Positions 36,178 to 48,236 of a stretch of DNA of 64,000 nt are shown piece after piece. The DNA comes from Chlorops oryzae (lineage: Eukaryota; Arthropoda; Insecta; Diptera; Chloropidae). Location: positions 12,735,507 through 12,799,506 of the forward strand of contig CM035807.1 of NCBI GenBank assembly GCA_020466095.1. The letters run 5' to 3'. Both the position numbers and the translations under genes were made by a program. Every line of letters begins with the position of its first letter. Within the stretch, counting starts at the first letter, position 1. The notes under the pieces are model-generated. The model ran no database searches. It worked only from the letters and a program-made list of their open reading frames with translations, and had not been told where the DNA came from.

Positions 36178-36710
36178 ATAAATGCGGGCATCAAAATGCA
36201 CGGGATGCAATAATGAATTAAAAGCGTTGAATGGATATGCGATGAAAGTTTTTGGTAGCGAACATCGCTGGCTCGTCGTTGACAGACCATGTGCCATGGC
36301 AAAGTTTTACATGGCTTTAGGGTTATCTAGTAGAAAAGCCAATCTATGGTGTTCCGAAAAGCCAAAAATGGGATACCGAACAGAAAATTTCCCGAAATAC
36401 ATGAGTTTCGTTGTTGATAGTGTGCTAATATTCTATTTCCTTGTACAATTTCCACAATGTTTTTGTTAAGTGGCTCCGGCTGAGTTGTTAGAGATCCAAA
36501 ATAAAAAATATAAGAAGAGAGCACAACAGCGTCGAAATTTTGAGATAATTTGCGTTGGATTGAATGCACAAGTTAATGTGGCCTTTAAAATTACTTAATT
36601 CAAGAAAGAACTGCGGTTCAAAATCTTGCTTTTTACTTTCGTAGACATTTCATAACACAAAAATGACAAATAACTATGTAAGTTTTGGATCTTCAGAAAC
36701 TTGGAAGAAG
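36178..36710. other. No supported gene
   Basis: Overlapping frames on both strands (36182-36469 plus, 36327-36569 minus), none recognised. Confidence 0.4.
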
Positions 36711-36760
36711 TAGGTTAGGTTAGGTTAGTTTAGTGTGGCTGCCACTGTATACAATACATG
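36711..36760 (+). repeat. (TTAGG)-like start of an interspersed repeat
   Basis: TAGGTTAGGTTAGGTTAG (about 3.6 units of TTAGG) is followed by TTTAGTGTGGCTGCC. An AGGTTAGGT start followed by a GC-CTGCC or GGCCGCCC block also occurs inverted at 45775, so this is probably the start of a dispersed fly repeat rather than telomeric DNA. Confidence 0.5.
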
Positions 36761-37190
36761 AAAGGAACTTTTAAAAATTTCTAAATTTATCTAGACGACA
36801 AAAAAAGAAAAAAATACGCCCCTCTTGAAGTCACGATAATCAAAGAAAGAAAGTTATCTTAATTGCCTTTGCTGACTCTCTCTGCTCAAAATTACTTTAC
36901 TCTTTGTTTTTGTGGATAAGCACACTTACTCGTATCCAAATAAATTAAAACATACCTAAGATTGGTACAAAGGGAAGGGGAAATGTATGGACAAAAGCGT
37001 TCAATTCGGCTCACGTTTTGCATACAATTTTTAATTTAGTTTAACGCATTGAAATTTTGCGAGCCGAACATAGAGCTCTGAATCTGCTCCCACCCCATTT
37101 ATATTATTCAATATAGCTTCAACAGAGTAAGCATAATAATTCTGTGGGGATCTTGTAACAGCTAGAAAACTGTTCCGCTGGTATTAAAAG
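36761..37190. other. No supported gene
   Basis: AT-rich, nothing recognised. Confidence 0.45.
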
Positions 37191-37725
37191 ATACATACTT
37201 ATACTCTTGGTCAGCATCAAAAACTGAATCGAATTTGTCATGTCTGTCTATCCGTCTATCTTTCTATCAGTCCGTATGTTCGGGTGTGATCGGGTCTTCA
37301 TCGAAACGGTTGAATGAATCAAGTTGAAATTCCGCACACGGACATGTCGGGCTCTGACGATGATCCTAAGCGAAAATAGGATTTCAGTTTGCCCTATGGT
37401 TCATTGATATTTGGTACATTAGCTTATTACCACTAGCGTTGCCCTCCTACAGCCACGACCACAAATGCATATACAAATAAAAGTTAATCGTTACTTGCGC
37501 ATATGACCTTCAAATCTGATACAATATGTTGATTAGCCACAATGTATCGGGGCTGTCAGGCAGAAATATGCTTGGTCAGGCCATTGTGGCGCCCCAAAAT
37601 GAAGATATTTCGTTACTTCCGAAGTAAAATACGAAGAATCTTAAAACGATAAAAATATTATCGGGAAGCTGGATATGGTATATCAGAGTCGGACCTGACC
37701 GACTTTTGCTTTCTTACTTGTTTTC
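37190..37725 (-). repeat. Probable interspersed dipteran repeat with terminal hairpin
   Basis: Contains CTGTCTATCCGTCTATC-type pyrimidine words, CGAAACGGTTGAATGAATCAAG and, at the right, AGTCGG-ACCTGA-CCGACT followed by TTTTGCTTTCTTACTTG. Read on the minus strand this is CAAGTAAGAAAG...AGTCGG, the kind of start I know from common dispersed repeats of higher flies. The class is unresolved. A helitron-like origin is possible because of the hairpin but unproven. Confidence 0.4.
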
Positions 37726-40550
37726 TATTGCAAATTATTATGTTCCCCACATAGCATATAATATCAACTCTTGATGGATACTTGTGTTTGAAGTTACCAG
37801 CGAAACCAGCAGTTACGAGCGAAAAAAAAATTTTCAAAATCCTTTCTGTTTCTTTATTTTTCACTCAACTTAGATAACTTTCCATAAAAGTCACCTCAAC
37901 GTTTTAGTTATCCTTCTTAAGAAAAACTTTTGAATTTACAATTCTTTTAAAAACCAGTCGAAAACAACTTCAATAAACATTTATTTTATTCTTTGCTGTT
38001 GCCTGTTCGGAAAAATCCATCAATGAGTTTCACCAAAGCGTAATGTGATGGCAACAAGGACTTTGAAGTTTCGTAGCATTGCAAAGTATCAGATATCTTA
38101 AATATTGGAAAAATATCTCAGGAAAGTTTTATGAGAAGATCTTACAATAAAAGTTTGTTAGGAAATAATAAGTTTACTGTCCAATAGATTCAAAGAATAA
38201 GTTTTCATTTGCAGTTGAACAAAATTTTAAAGGTTTTGCTTTTCTTACACTTTGATAAGCTTTAAGTGGAAGCTTGTGTCAACTTATCACAGTCCCCAAA
38301 GGCTCTTAAAAACTCTATACCTACTGCAATTCATGATAATGTCCATTCTGAAACTTTCGTTTACTGTTTAGATTCACCAGTGATAAAGAAGCTCTCAAAT
38401 GAAGAGACTGCATTTCAATAAGTTTTTTAAGTTCTGTTTAATGCTACATGCTTGAGGAAATTGATAGATTTGGTTTTTAAAAGATGTCAACATGTCAATT
38501 TTTAGCGCGATATGTCAGCCAAGTAGTTCCTGTTTGGCAGTCATATAAAGCGAATTTTTAATTTTTCTTGTAATATTCATACAAACGATTTTCATTCATT
38601 CGTCAAATCTTAGTTCTTGCGTAGAAAAACCACTCTAGTAAATTTAATCGTGAATAAAATGTGGTCGTTAGTAGAAGCACAGAAACAATGCTATCAACAG
38701 CAACGCTAAATAAGTTGATTACTGAGGATATGATCAACAAAATCCATGATTGTATTTTGAGTCGCCTTCCAGTTGGGTTTTCAGAGATAGTCGACACATA
38801 AGACACCTAAAAATTCACATATGAGAAAGCTATAGCAAGAAGGTGACAAAGGAATGTTATAATCTGGGTTGGCATGTCGAATACAACTCTTTCGACATTT
38901 TCGACATGTCGAATACCTAACATACGGTAGACTGCCGAACCAAATTGGAGTAGACTACAAAAAAGTGTCGAAAACTCGTAAAAATTTACCAGCATCAATT
39001 GCAATAAAAACAAAGATTTTTGTGTGAAAAATATATGAATTTTAATTTTCTTTTTGGGTCATTTATTTTTTTTTTTAGTCATTTATGTTTAAAAATGTAA
39101 CTTTTATAAGATGACTATGAATTTTATTCAGAAATTAATAGTTTTTGAAATTTCTCTGCATGATGCAATGCTTGCAGACAAACATGAACGTGTTAAGGCC
39201 GCTATAAAATAAATTGATTGTTTAAATTGACGAACATGAACTCATACTTCATTTCTGTGTATTTTGGGAATATACAAGCTTGAGAACGTGCATGTCGATA
39301 GATTCAATACTTGAAGCGAGTAAGAACGTGTACTGGGGTAAATTAAATATCATGATCATACTTCATTAGCTCATATACTTTTTTTACTACTCTTTTTATC
39401 AGCCCCGCACTAATGTTGTCTTCATACAAGCCATTAGGAGCTGCTCTGTTATTAACATAAGAAAAAACCCACCATAGTATGTCTTTCTTAATTTTGCTTC
39501 GCTAACGTAATAAGAACCTATGCAGGGCTCTCAAACCAGTATTGCGTCCTTTAATGACCTTGTTATTGTAACAAAATTTAAGTAGCCACATGCTACAATA
39601 GTGTACAATAGTGCAATCAAATCACAGTCGCTAGTGAAACGTAGAATCGTTAAGTCTACTAAGACTAAACTTGAAAATAACTAAGAAAAAAAAAAAAGGA
39701 CAAAATTCTTCAAGTGAACGGTGCTGTGACTCCTTTTTTTAAAGCACACGCGAATCAAAATTAAAATATAAAAAGTTTAAAATAACGCAAACGCGTAAAT
39801 TTTTGGATCTCTTTGCGGAGGATCTCCCTTTTTCCAGTTGTCTGGAATTGCAATTCCAGTTAGTGAAAAGTTAGCCCTGGTAAGTAAAGTCAAGAAAAGA
39901 GTCCACGTGCAACCGTTCCTAAGAAAAAAAAAAAAAACTCTTTTTGTCAGATTCCAAGTCAAGCTTTCTATCAGAGAAGATTTTCATCGAGTTAATTGGA
40001 AGGCATATTCTTTGAAATCTTTAAAGCCTGCGGAAAGGAAATTTGGTGTGCTACGAAGAATTTGCGCTCGGCACGAGGGCGTGGCACACTCCATTTTGAA
40101 AGCGGAGAGAAGCTCTCTCCTTCGAGCAACCTTGATGTGACCTTGTTCAACAACCTCCAGATGACCTACAACATGATTCGACTCTGAATCCTCAATTCTA
40201 TTTCTCTAAAAAGAAAAAAAAAATAAGAAGAAAAAACCCTCAATGTATCGTTAAGTAATCTTTTGACTTGAAATTTCTATTTGCTTTGCATATGGCTTAA
40301 AAGTTTCTCTTTTCCACCAGAAAATTTTTTTTTTTAAACCTTATAAACGGTTTGTTCATCTTGCTGCATCTGTCTACGAAGGCCTTCGCGAGATCTGTGC
40401 CGTAAGGAGATTATCCAATGATGTAACCAGGTAACCTGTGTAAGCTGTCAATATGTAAGTGAAAGAAAAACTTATATTTTTTTATTTTATACAAAGCGGT
40501 ACGTAGCCATTTCAAGTCGAAAAAAAAAACTAGAAAAAATTTTAAAGAAC
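37726..40550. other. No supported gene
   Basis: AT-rich. At 38873-38916 the word CATGTCGAATAC occurs twice, 32 bp apart, around the palindrome TCGACATGTCGA. Overlapping plus-strand frames at 39838-40187 are not recognised. Confidence 0.4.
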
Positions 40551-40684
40551 TATGAGGCCCTTAACATAAACTCTTATGTAGGCAAAATATAATACGGCCC
40601 TTAATTTTACTTTCAACAGCATTCAAATTTAATATGGCCCTTAGTGTACAATAGCCAGTTAAATGTAGATAATGAGGCCCTTAG
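40551..40684 (+). repeat. Four GGCCCTTA motifs at exact 40-bp spacing
   Basis: GGCCC starts at 40556, 40596, 40636 and 40676. The last three are preceded by TAAT, giving TAATxxGGCCCTTA. The first and last share ATGAGGCCCTTA. The intervening ~26 bp are AT-rich and not visibly conserved. This is either a decayed 40-bp minisatellite or a spaced motif under constraint. Confidence 0.75.
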
Positions 40685-43204
40685 TTTAGAAAAAAAAAAA
40701 ACAGCAAACGAACACTTAGCAGGAGAAGAAGATTAGAGAAGGAAAATAATAAGGGGAACGCAGAGACAAAGCATAAGCATTGATCTCAATTGTTACTGCC
40801 TATTTCGCATACTTTGAATTTTTGATTGGTGCTGCAGTTTAATTTAGCTTCAATTTTTCGGCTCTCTCGCTCTCATTATTTTTCTTCGGAGTTTCTTTTC
40901 CTACTTTTCGTAAATAATGTTAAATTTTGTAGTTTATTTACTCAATGAATTGAATTTAGATAGAAATTTAATTTCAAACTTTTTTTATTGCTAGAATGGC
41001 AATTCTGTCTTTTTCTGTTAATTTTTGTAATTAATATGAATTCTTAAATGAATATACTTGTGTCTGAAATCTAAAAGAGCGTAGTGTGTTGTTATTGGGA
41101 CTCTTCAACAGCTTATGAGTCATTTGGTGGAAGCGGGTATAGTAGTGCGCATAAAATGAGTTGCACTCATTTAAAAGAAGGTGGCTTTAATGGGTTTGCC
41201 GGCTTTCGTCTTTATTCTTTTGTGGATATGGTTTAAGCAAATCGTGTGCAAAGTTTTTTGGATATGTGTACTGGAATTAAAATAATATCGTAGCGCGCTC
41301 TCGTTGTCGATAATTTGAACCCCATGCTGACTGAAGCAGCCGGAATTATTAATGCACACGCGGCAGTTGAGAGGAGCGCCAAGATAGGCTAACATTTTCC
41401 GATCCCAAGTTTTTTCCAGTACCATAACAAACGATATAATGAGTCGTTCTTTAAATTCTTGGACGATTAAGAGTTTTCATGATAATACAACATAAATAAA
41501 ACAGTTTTGGCAAACAAATACGTGGCTGAATGTGCTGACTGTCGGCATTACAAGTAAAAGAAAGCACCATTTTTGAGTGTAGTTCTCTATGTGAGTGCAA
41601 CATTGTTACGTTTTTAATTTAAATGTAATCATTCATCAAGAGTAACGGAGAAAAGTTATTGCGTTCATATGTTTTTGAGGTTTTTTTTAAATTTTAGAAA
41701 AATCTAAGACCACGAATACTTTTGAACCAAGGCAGAAAATGTCTTCATCCACTTTTTAGCACAATTACGATGCGCAAATGTAAAAGACGAGTAAATGTAA
41801 TAAAAAATCTATACAACATGGAAATCCAATATATTTACGTACTGAATGTTGCTCAGTTGAAGTTCTCAGCTTTGCTAAGCGATTCGAGCAGTAAAGGCAG
41901 CTAAACAGAAAAGTTCATGTAGAATGGCTTATCGCGTTTCACTCAGAAAGCCATAGGGCTCTATAAGCCAAAAAGACAGACAAATAGTCGAGACATTTTT
42001 ATTGTATGTTCCTTGCGATAAGAGGACTGTAGAGAAAAATGCAAAATGTGAGAATAAATCGTACGTGAAGTCTCAAGAGACAATGGCTTAGAAGAAGGTA
42101 AATAGCGTCTTACTTTTAAAATTCTTTGGAATATTAAGAACGTCAGGAAGTTTTACTTAAGGCAGACTAAACTTGAGAGGTGAACGATTGCTCAAATAAC
42201 ATCACACAATGTGCTACAGTGCAAATGTAAATATTTTAACTCCTGCAAGAAGCTTAGGAGATTGTGACATGTGCGTTTTTACAGAAAACAAGAAACTGAT
42301 AGGAGTTTATCAATGAAATTTGTGAAAAACGACAGGACGTCAGAAGAGATTAATAATTTTATCTTTTGTACGTTTGGCAAGTAAATTAAAGCCTGAAATC
42401 CACTATAGATTTTTTTACGTAGAAAAAATATTGTAGAGTGCAGAGCATCTACCTTTATTGTGTACGCTGAAGGCCGTCTCTATAATTCTTCAGCTCTACG
42501 TAGAGCTGTGGTCGATCAGTTAAGAGTAGAGCTCCTCTCCGAGGCCATAATAAATGCTCGGATTTTCCTTTTTATTTGAATGTGACATCTAAGTGGCTTA
42601 CTAACTTAGAACCGCCTCAAGTTATGGCAGTCTCTTGATCATCTGATATGACTTACAGGCAGCCAAGCTACTCTGTTGTACAGCTGCAGAGCATACACAC
42701 ATATATTCACTATCATGGCATAAGGGGTATTCATAACGGCTAGTTAAAAGGGTTAGAAAGTCAGAAAATCGAAAAATTTCGATTTTTTGTATCTTGCACA
42801 ACTTTTTTAGCAGGTAAAATTTTATAATTTCCCGACTTTACTTTTTTCCGACGCCTTTGTGAAAATAACTGCAATTTCTGTCTAAGTTCACATTTGTTTT
42901 TTCACATTTTCAATGCCCGACATACTCCGAGGTAATGAAAGAATTTTGTGTAAAGACCAGAAAATTTTTAGATAAACCAGGGTGTTATGGACAAATAGGA
43001 TCAGAGCCACCCGGAGATTCGAAAAGCCTAAGTATTGACATATTATGATATACTGCTTTGTGAAGGCAGGACAATGAACTTGACTTGCCCATTGTTGATG
43101 GTGAAATACAAACATACTGTTTTTAAATCGCTTGGAAATATTACTCTCTACTCTCGAAATGTCTTCCAGTAGTCGTTCATGTAATTTTCATAGCTTACAG
43201 TCTT
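40685..43204. other. No supported gene
   Basis: AT-rich. TGGTGGAAGCGGG at 41125-41137 resembles the tRNA-primer site that follows an LTR, but no matching LTR pair or gag/pol sequence is visible. The minus-strand frame 41171-41425 is unrecognised. Confidence 0.4.
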
Positions 43205-43323
43205 TACACCGAGAGAAAAAGGTAGTTATATTAACTGAAAAAGCAGGTTAAAATAACCGAGTTCACCGTTAATTCTTAGCTTATGTGTAGTAGCGGTCGA
43301 TTCAACAGTACAAACACAGTCAA

Positions 43324-43775
43324 CCCTGCAAGCATTTGGAAGATGTTTGGAAGAACGTTCGTCCAGAAGATGTTTAGGCGATTCTTCTGGAAGAAGGTTT
43401 GTCCAGAAGATGTTTAGGCGATTCTTCTGGAAGAAGGTTAGACGATGTTTTTCATTTCATACCAACAATTCAATAGCAAACACGTGCATCGCCGAATCAT
43501 CTTGTGGAAGAATCGCCTAAACATATTCTAGACGACCGTAATACGAACGTTTGCAGTGGAAATTTCCACTCCAGGTCTAACGAATCTTCTCCGCGATTAA
43601 AAAAGGGAATCTTCTCCGCGATGAAGAAGCGAATCCTCTCCGCGAATCGCTTTCGACCGGACAAATTCTCACAGCTATGATCCGAAAGCGATTCTTAAGC
43701 AACTGTTGCGGCGAACAAAACGTTCGCGGCCGCGAATCGCATTCGGATCTTCCGCAACTGAAAATGCTTGCAGGG
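43324..43775. mobile_element. 452-bp inner element with CCCTGCAAGCATTT termini
   Basis: Perfect 14-bp inverted ends: CCCTGCAAGCATTT at 43324-43337 and AAATGCTTGCAGGG at 43762-43775. The interior is much more GC-rich than its host and holds a 40-bp tandem duplication. It also holds three GAATCYTCTCCGCGA copies and mirrored GGCGATTCTTC/GAAGAATCGCC words. The flanks share only AA, so the duplication, and hence the superfamily, is unclear. Confidence 0.7.
43361..43440 (+). repeat. 40-bp tandem duplication
   Basis: GTCCAGAAGATGTTTAGGCG begins at 43361 and again at 43401, each followed by ATTCTTCTGGAAGAA. It is nearly identical across both units. An inverted, diverged version lies around 43501-43535. 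Confidence 0.8.
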
Positions 43776-43994
43776 AATAGGGATATAACTACCTGATGGT
43801 TGATATAACTGTCTCGCGGTTAAATCAACTATCACCAGCGACTGGGAAAAAAAAATTAATTTTTTGCTTTGACTTTTTTTTACCTTCTTTTATTAATATT
43901 TTTTTTTTATTAAATTATTATATTTTTTCTTTATTTATTTGTTTCTTTTTAAATCTTTTTTTCTTTCATCTCTTTAAATTTTCTCGCCTCGGCC

Positions 43995-44050
43995 GAGCCT
44001 TGAACCGCAGACCACCACTTCGCTGGGCGAACGTCTTAACCATTACGCTA
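43995..44050 (-). ncRNA. tRNA-like Pol III promoter segment (A and B box)
   Basis: On the minus strand an A-box-like TAGCGTAATGGTTAAG (44035-44050) is followed about 30 bp later by a B-box-like GCGGTTCAAGGCTC (43995-44008). Order and spacing match a tRNA gene. The T-stem and acceptor stem do not pair well, so I do not call a functional tRNA. It may be a tRNA-derived module captured by the MITE. Confidence 0.4.
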
Positions 44051-44255
44051 AACGAACGAATTTAATTTGTTGGTCAAAACGCTCACTTGAGCTTATGGTT
44101 GCACAATTTTTTGCTTGAAAATGAACCATTAAAAAAATTAATTAAATTAAAATCTTAAAAATTTAGGAGAAAATTTTTGCCTTAAAAAACAACTCTGAAC
44201 AAAAAAAAAACTGTAATTAAAAAAAAAAAATCCAGAAAAATTCCCGCCGCCAGCA

Positions 44256-44310
44256 GGGATAGAACCCCGAATCTCACGACGGTCAACTCACAGCTTAAAC
44301 AACTGAGCTA
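44256..44310 (-). ncRNA. Second tRNA-like A/B-box segment in the same MITE
   Basis: On the minus strand TAGCTCAGTTGTTTAAGC (44293-44310) is an excellent A box. GGGGTTCTATCCC (44256-44268) fits a B box with one unusual position. The stems do not fold into a proper cloverleaf by eye. Probably a tRNA pseudogene or SINE-type head. Confidence 0.45.
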
Positions 44311-44511
44311 TTGAAAACTCCGGAGACGGTTGATCAGAATGCGAACTTATACGTCTAAGTGAACGAAAGCGAATTTGAACATAAAAAGTGACTATTTTTC
44401 AACTGTTGATTTGACTTCCTTTTCCAGTGCATTTAACGGGGAATACAGTTAATTTGACCACTCTTACTTTAACTGTTGGTTGATTTAACAGTTCTTATTT
44501 CTCTCGGTGTA

Positions 44512-45540
44512 CGGTGTGACTAATTCTGATTGCTTTAGTTGTTATGGAGAGGATCCTGATGAAGATATGTAATATACGTCAATGAAGCTATGAATACCAA
44601 TAACTTGGTCTTTGAGTAGGGGTTTGAGTCAAAAAAGTCTTTTTCAAAGGAAGTATTGAGATCAGCTAATAGAAACTAGGACTTTGCTTATATTTATATG
44701 AAAATTGTTCTCTTATTCTTCCGAAGTTGCTTTCATAAATTTCTTGTGAAAGCTTTCTTTCTGTCTTCTTTCATAAAAGGATAAACGAAAACACTACACC
44801 ATTACAATCAATTTTCAACCTTCTTTACCACTTCCAACATAACAACCACTTTAAAAAGTGCGGCTTTCGTAGCCTCTGCTGTGTTATCCTTAACTCCCTG
44901 TTGTATTTCCAACATTTTTGAAATTTTTCCTCTCATTTTTTGTAAGAAATTTTGCCGAATATTGTCAAAAGTTTGAATAAATTCTTTGAAAGAAAAACTT
45001 TTACAATTTTTCAGCAAATATTTGAAATTTTTTATTGTTACTTCCAGTCTCCCGCTTTTTTTCCTGAGGAATATGAAAACAAAAATTATGAAGCATTTGA
45101 TTCACTTAACTGTTTATAAGAGCTTTAATTCGCTGATTAAGTTTAGATTTTCTGGATTTTATTTTGAATATTGCTTAAATTATAAATAACTGTTTTCTTA
45201 AGTTTACATTCGTCGACATTCGTTTTTTTTTTCATTTGCAGAACCTGGTAAGCTTTTGTATGCCAAACTCATGCTTCGAAGGCCATTTTAATCACCTTGA
45301 AGCTAAATTACAAGATACGAATCGTGAAGTGAGCAATTGCATTTATGGACGCTTACGAAATAGTAAAGAAATTAAAATAAATTCTTAACTAAATATGAAT
45401 GCCACTTTCCATGTTTTCTTGGAATTTTTGACGGCATTAGGGAAAATTTCAAATATATGTGCTAAAATGTTTCGGAAACTTTGCAACTTTGTCAAAAGTT
45501 ATTCCGTTAATAGCTAGTGTTGTCATCACTTAACTTTCAG
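44512..45540. other. No supported gene
   Basis: AT-rich. The minus-strand frame at 44808-45017 and the plus-strand frame at 44986-45189 are unrecognised. Confidence 0.4.
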
Positions 45541-45775
45541 ACCAAGAATGTTGGAAAAACCAAAATTGCGGTTGGATGGCTGAGTTCCTACAGCAAGAAA
45601 ACTTGGAATTCTTTTGGCACTTTGCAGTTGGCACTTCAAGTGTTCATCAAAGCATAAAGATGATACCTTAAAAGGTGGATGGAAATAAAATTTAAATGAG
45701 TAAGGTGTGGGGTACCTTCCTTGGTCTAAAAGCGCCACCTTTCTGCTGGGCGGCCCCTTCAATCTACCTAACCTA
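45541..45775 (-). repeat. Interspersed repeat starting AGGTTAGGT
   Basis: On the minus strand this reads TTAGGTTAGGTAGATTGAAGG, then GGCCGCCCAGCAGAAAGG, TTTTAGACCAAGGAAGGTACC, and later AGGAACTCAGCCATCC. It resembles a dispersed repeat common in fly genomes and shares its start with 36711-36760. The 78-codon frame at 45526-45762 lies within it and is probably not a gene. Confidence 0.5.
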
Positions 45776-46748
45776 AGATTTGAGGTAAAATGCTATGGTA
45801 AATTATGGTTGTTTAAGTGGCCTCAAGTATTTGAAATATGTATTTAATATAAATTGTTGAAGCAAATCAAAAGAAGTATTTTAGCAAATCTGCATTCTTT
45901 GGGAATATTGAAATTAATTTGTAAAAAAAAATTACACAAAATTGAGTTAATTTTGGCCATAAGACTTTTTATGTAGAAATTAATGATGCAAAGTTTCTCG
46001 AGACTCCTCCACGTTAAAGCGGAAAATATCGAAGTGAAAAATTTGCAGACTCAAATTTCCACGATTGCTGCAACTAATTATAGCTGCAAAATATTTCCTT
46101 GCCTTTCGAATTAACTCCAGATGCTTGTTAGATTAAATATTAAAAATTAAACCCCGTTCCTAATTAATTTAGTGACTGAAGATGGGTTTAATGTTTTCTT
46201 AAAAAAAAAAATGCCCAAGAAAAGAAGCAAACAGAAACCTTTAAAACAAAAATTTATTCGAATCAAGCTTGTCGTAAGGACATATAATTTTTTCAGAAAA
46301 AGTGCCGATATAAAGTTGAAAACTCCCAAGCCGTTTTTGTTATTTTAAGTATGTTCAATTTCTCCACTCCTTCAGATGCTTTTTAAAAAATTTTCACTCT
46401 TTGCAACTATTACAAAAATAAAAAATAAATAAAAAATCATCATCCAATCAAGGCGACGATGGTAATGCTTCAGCTTTTGACTATCTCTGTTGAGATACTT
46501 TATTGCATGTGGGTTCAAATTCCTGAGAATTGATACTTTTTTGGGCAAAAAATTGGATAAGGTTGAATCGTTGGCCTTTGGAATATGTACCAATGTGAAA
46601 TCTAAGGCCAATGGGTAACGCACTATTAAAGGGATTGACATAATATGACAGTTAAGTTAAGCATTTCGATTATTTTTAGTTCCTTTATAATTTAAGAGTT
46701 AATTCTTGTCAGTTTCGTACCTTTTGATAAGAAAATATATTTAGTAAA
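45776..46748. other. No supported gene
   Basis: AT-rich, nothing recognised. Confidence 0.45.
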
Positions 46749-46930
46749 TGGGCAATTCTACGAGAAATGGTCCCAATCGTGACAGTCATTCTGAGGAAAA
46801 ATTGCCTTACTATATTTAAAGGCTTTCAACAACCAAAATGTTTTGAAATCATGTCCTTTTTCTTCATTAAAATGAGCTAAAACCTAAAAAATCCGTGTCA
46901 CAGGTGGGACAGTGTTCATGGAATTGCCCA
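46749..46930. mobile_element. 182-bp MITE, TGGGCAATTCC family, copy 1
   Basis: Ends TGGGCAATTCTACGAGAA and TTCATGGAATTGCCCA are inverted. The internal blocks GTCCTTTTTCTTCATTAAAA and GTGGGACA are shared with the copy at 62855-63049. No coding capacity. Confidence 0.75.
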
Positions 46931-48236
46931 TATGTAAATATATGAACCATTGAAGGACTGTTGCTCAAAAAGGATTCTTAGATAAATGCCAACGAAGGGC
47001 AATAGGTACCTCATAATTAAATGCTTAAGAAATTGCCATGAAACAAGGGCTTTTCTGCTTCGAAGCCAGAATAGTTGTGAGCTTTTACATTTTGTTAATT
47101 TTGTCATGCAAATATTTTAAATTCATCTATCTTGAAATTTGGGTCTGTTTTCATTTAAGTGTACGATTCGAACATGTGAAAGGCAGTTGAGTAGTCATTA
47201 GAAGGCTTTTGCATGTACTCTTTCGCGTCTTCCATTTATATTTCACATAAAATACTCTCTTGCTTTCTATACTAAATTGAATTCCATTAAGCTTAGCCTT
47301 CGTGTGCAAAATGAATTCTGTCGACTTAATTGCTTCAGAGTTGTTCAATTAGTCTTCATATGTCATTTTGTCGTAATAATATTTCTAAGAACCTTACATG
47401 AAGTTCATGTCAAAGTCTTACTAACTATGACAACAATGAGGAAATCTTGGTCTTCCCTTAATTGCCTCAATTACTCCATCTGCGAAAATACCTCACAATA
47501 AAAAGTTGTTTTGTTAGAACAAAATTTTCCTTGCAGCTTCCACAAATACGCCCAATTGTGTCTCATCATGATTTTTGATAACAAAATGTCGAATTTTGTA
47601 TTCTTTAAAGTCAAGGTTTGGTTGAATAACAACAACTGTTGGATAGTAACAGCTTTAAAGATATACTTATGTATTCATTTAATATTCACGACCATTTCTA
47701 ACACCAAACAAAAAAAGAATTATTTATGACTATTTCGGACGTCCAACTCGGTTATGCCTAAACGACATCTGCTGTTGAGAAGCATAATTTATTTTAATAT
47801 TGTCCTTTCAATGCAAAAGCCGTACAAGTGTATTCAGGTGCCATGACGCTGTATTAAAGATTAATGAATATTGAATCATATTCATAGACGATGAAAACAT
47901 GATACGCTTTCCATCGATGGAACCCCAATAATGCATGGTCTTTGTGTCAATCGACCAATTCTATGTTCCTCCAGGAAAGAACGGAGGTGATAAAAGCTTT
48001 TTGTGAAATAATTTGATTGTTTTTCTTTCTTCGCTAGTAAATTTTCTCAAGAGAATTGGGATATAAATATTGTAGGCCAAGTAGCTTATATTTCGAAAGT
48101 GCTTTCCTTGATTGCATATCAGAATTTGGACATGTAAGATGTTTATACACTGAGCGAACTTTACCATGATATTTTTAAAAGGGCGCATTTTTATTCACAG
48201 TCCTTTCGATATTCGAGCAAAACAAAAATTTCAAAA
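46931..48236. other. No supported gene
   Basis: AT-rich with short unrecognised frames (47277-47501, 47511-47729 and others). Confidence 0.45.

Larger units (their letters stand above)
43205..44511. mobile_element. 1.3-kb MITE with CACCGAGAGAAA termini and TA duplication
   Basis: TACACCGAGAGAAA (43205-43218) and its exact inverse TTTCTCTCGGTGTA (44498-44511) bound the element. The outer TA is the likely target duplication, as in Tc1/mariner-type MITEs. Subterminal sequence at both ends is rich in GTTAA/TTAAC words. Another MITE at 52897-53436 has closely related termini. The interior is a mosaic: a second element at 43324-43775 and two tRNA-like minus-strand segments. There is no transposase. 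Confidence 0.75.

Noticed and set aside
36182..36569. Coding region (overlapping plus and minus frames)
   Set aside because: Opposite-strand frames of similar length overlap and neither has recognisable features.
38873..38916. Transposon terminus with CATGTCGAATAC repeats
   Set aside because: Two direct copies and a palindrome, but no partner end or flanking duplication was found.
39340..41137. LTR retrotransposon ending at a primer-binding-like TGGTGGAAGCGGG (41125)
   Set aside because: No second LTR, no gag or pol sequence downstream and no clear LTR start. The match to a tRNA 3' end could not be verified.
44256..44310. Functional tRNA gene on the minus strand
   Set aside because: Excellent A box, but no convincing cloverleaf by eye.
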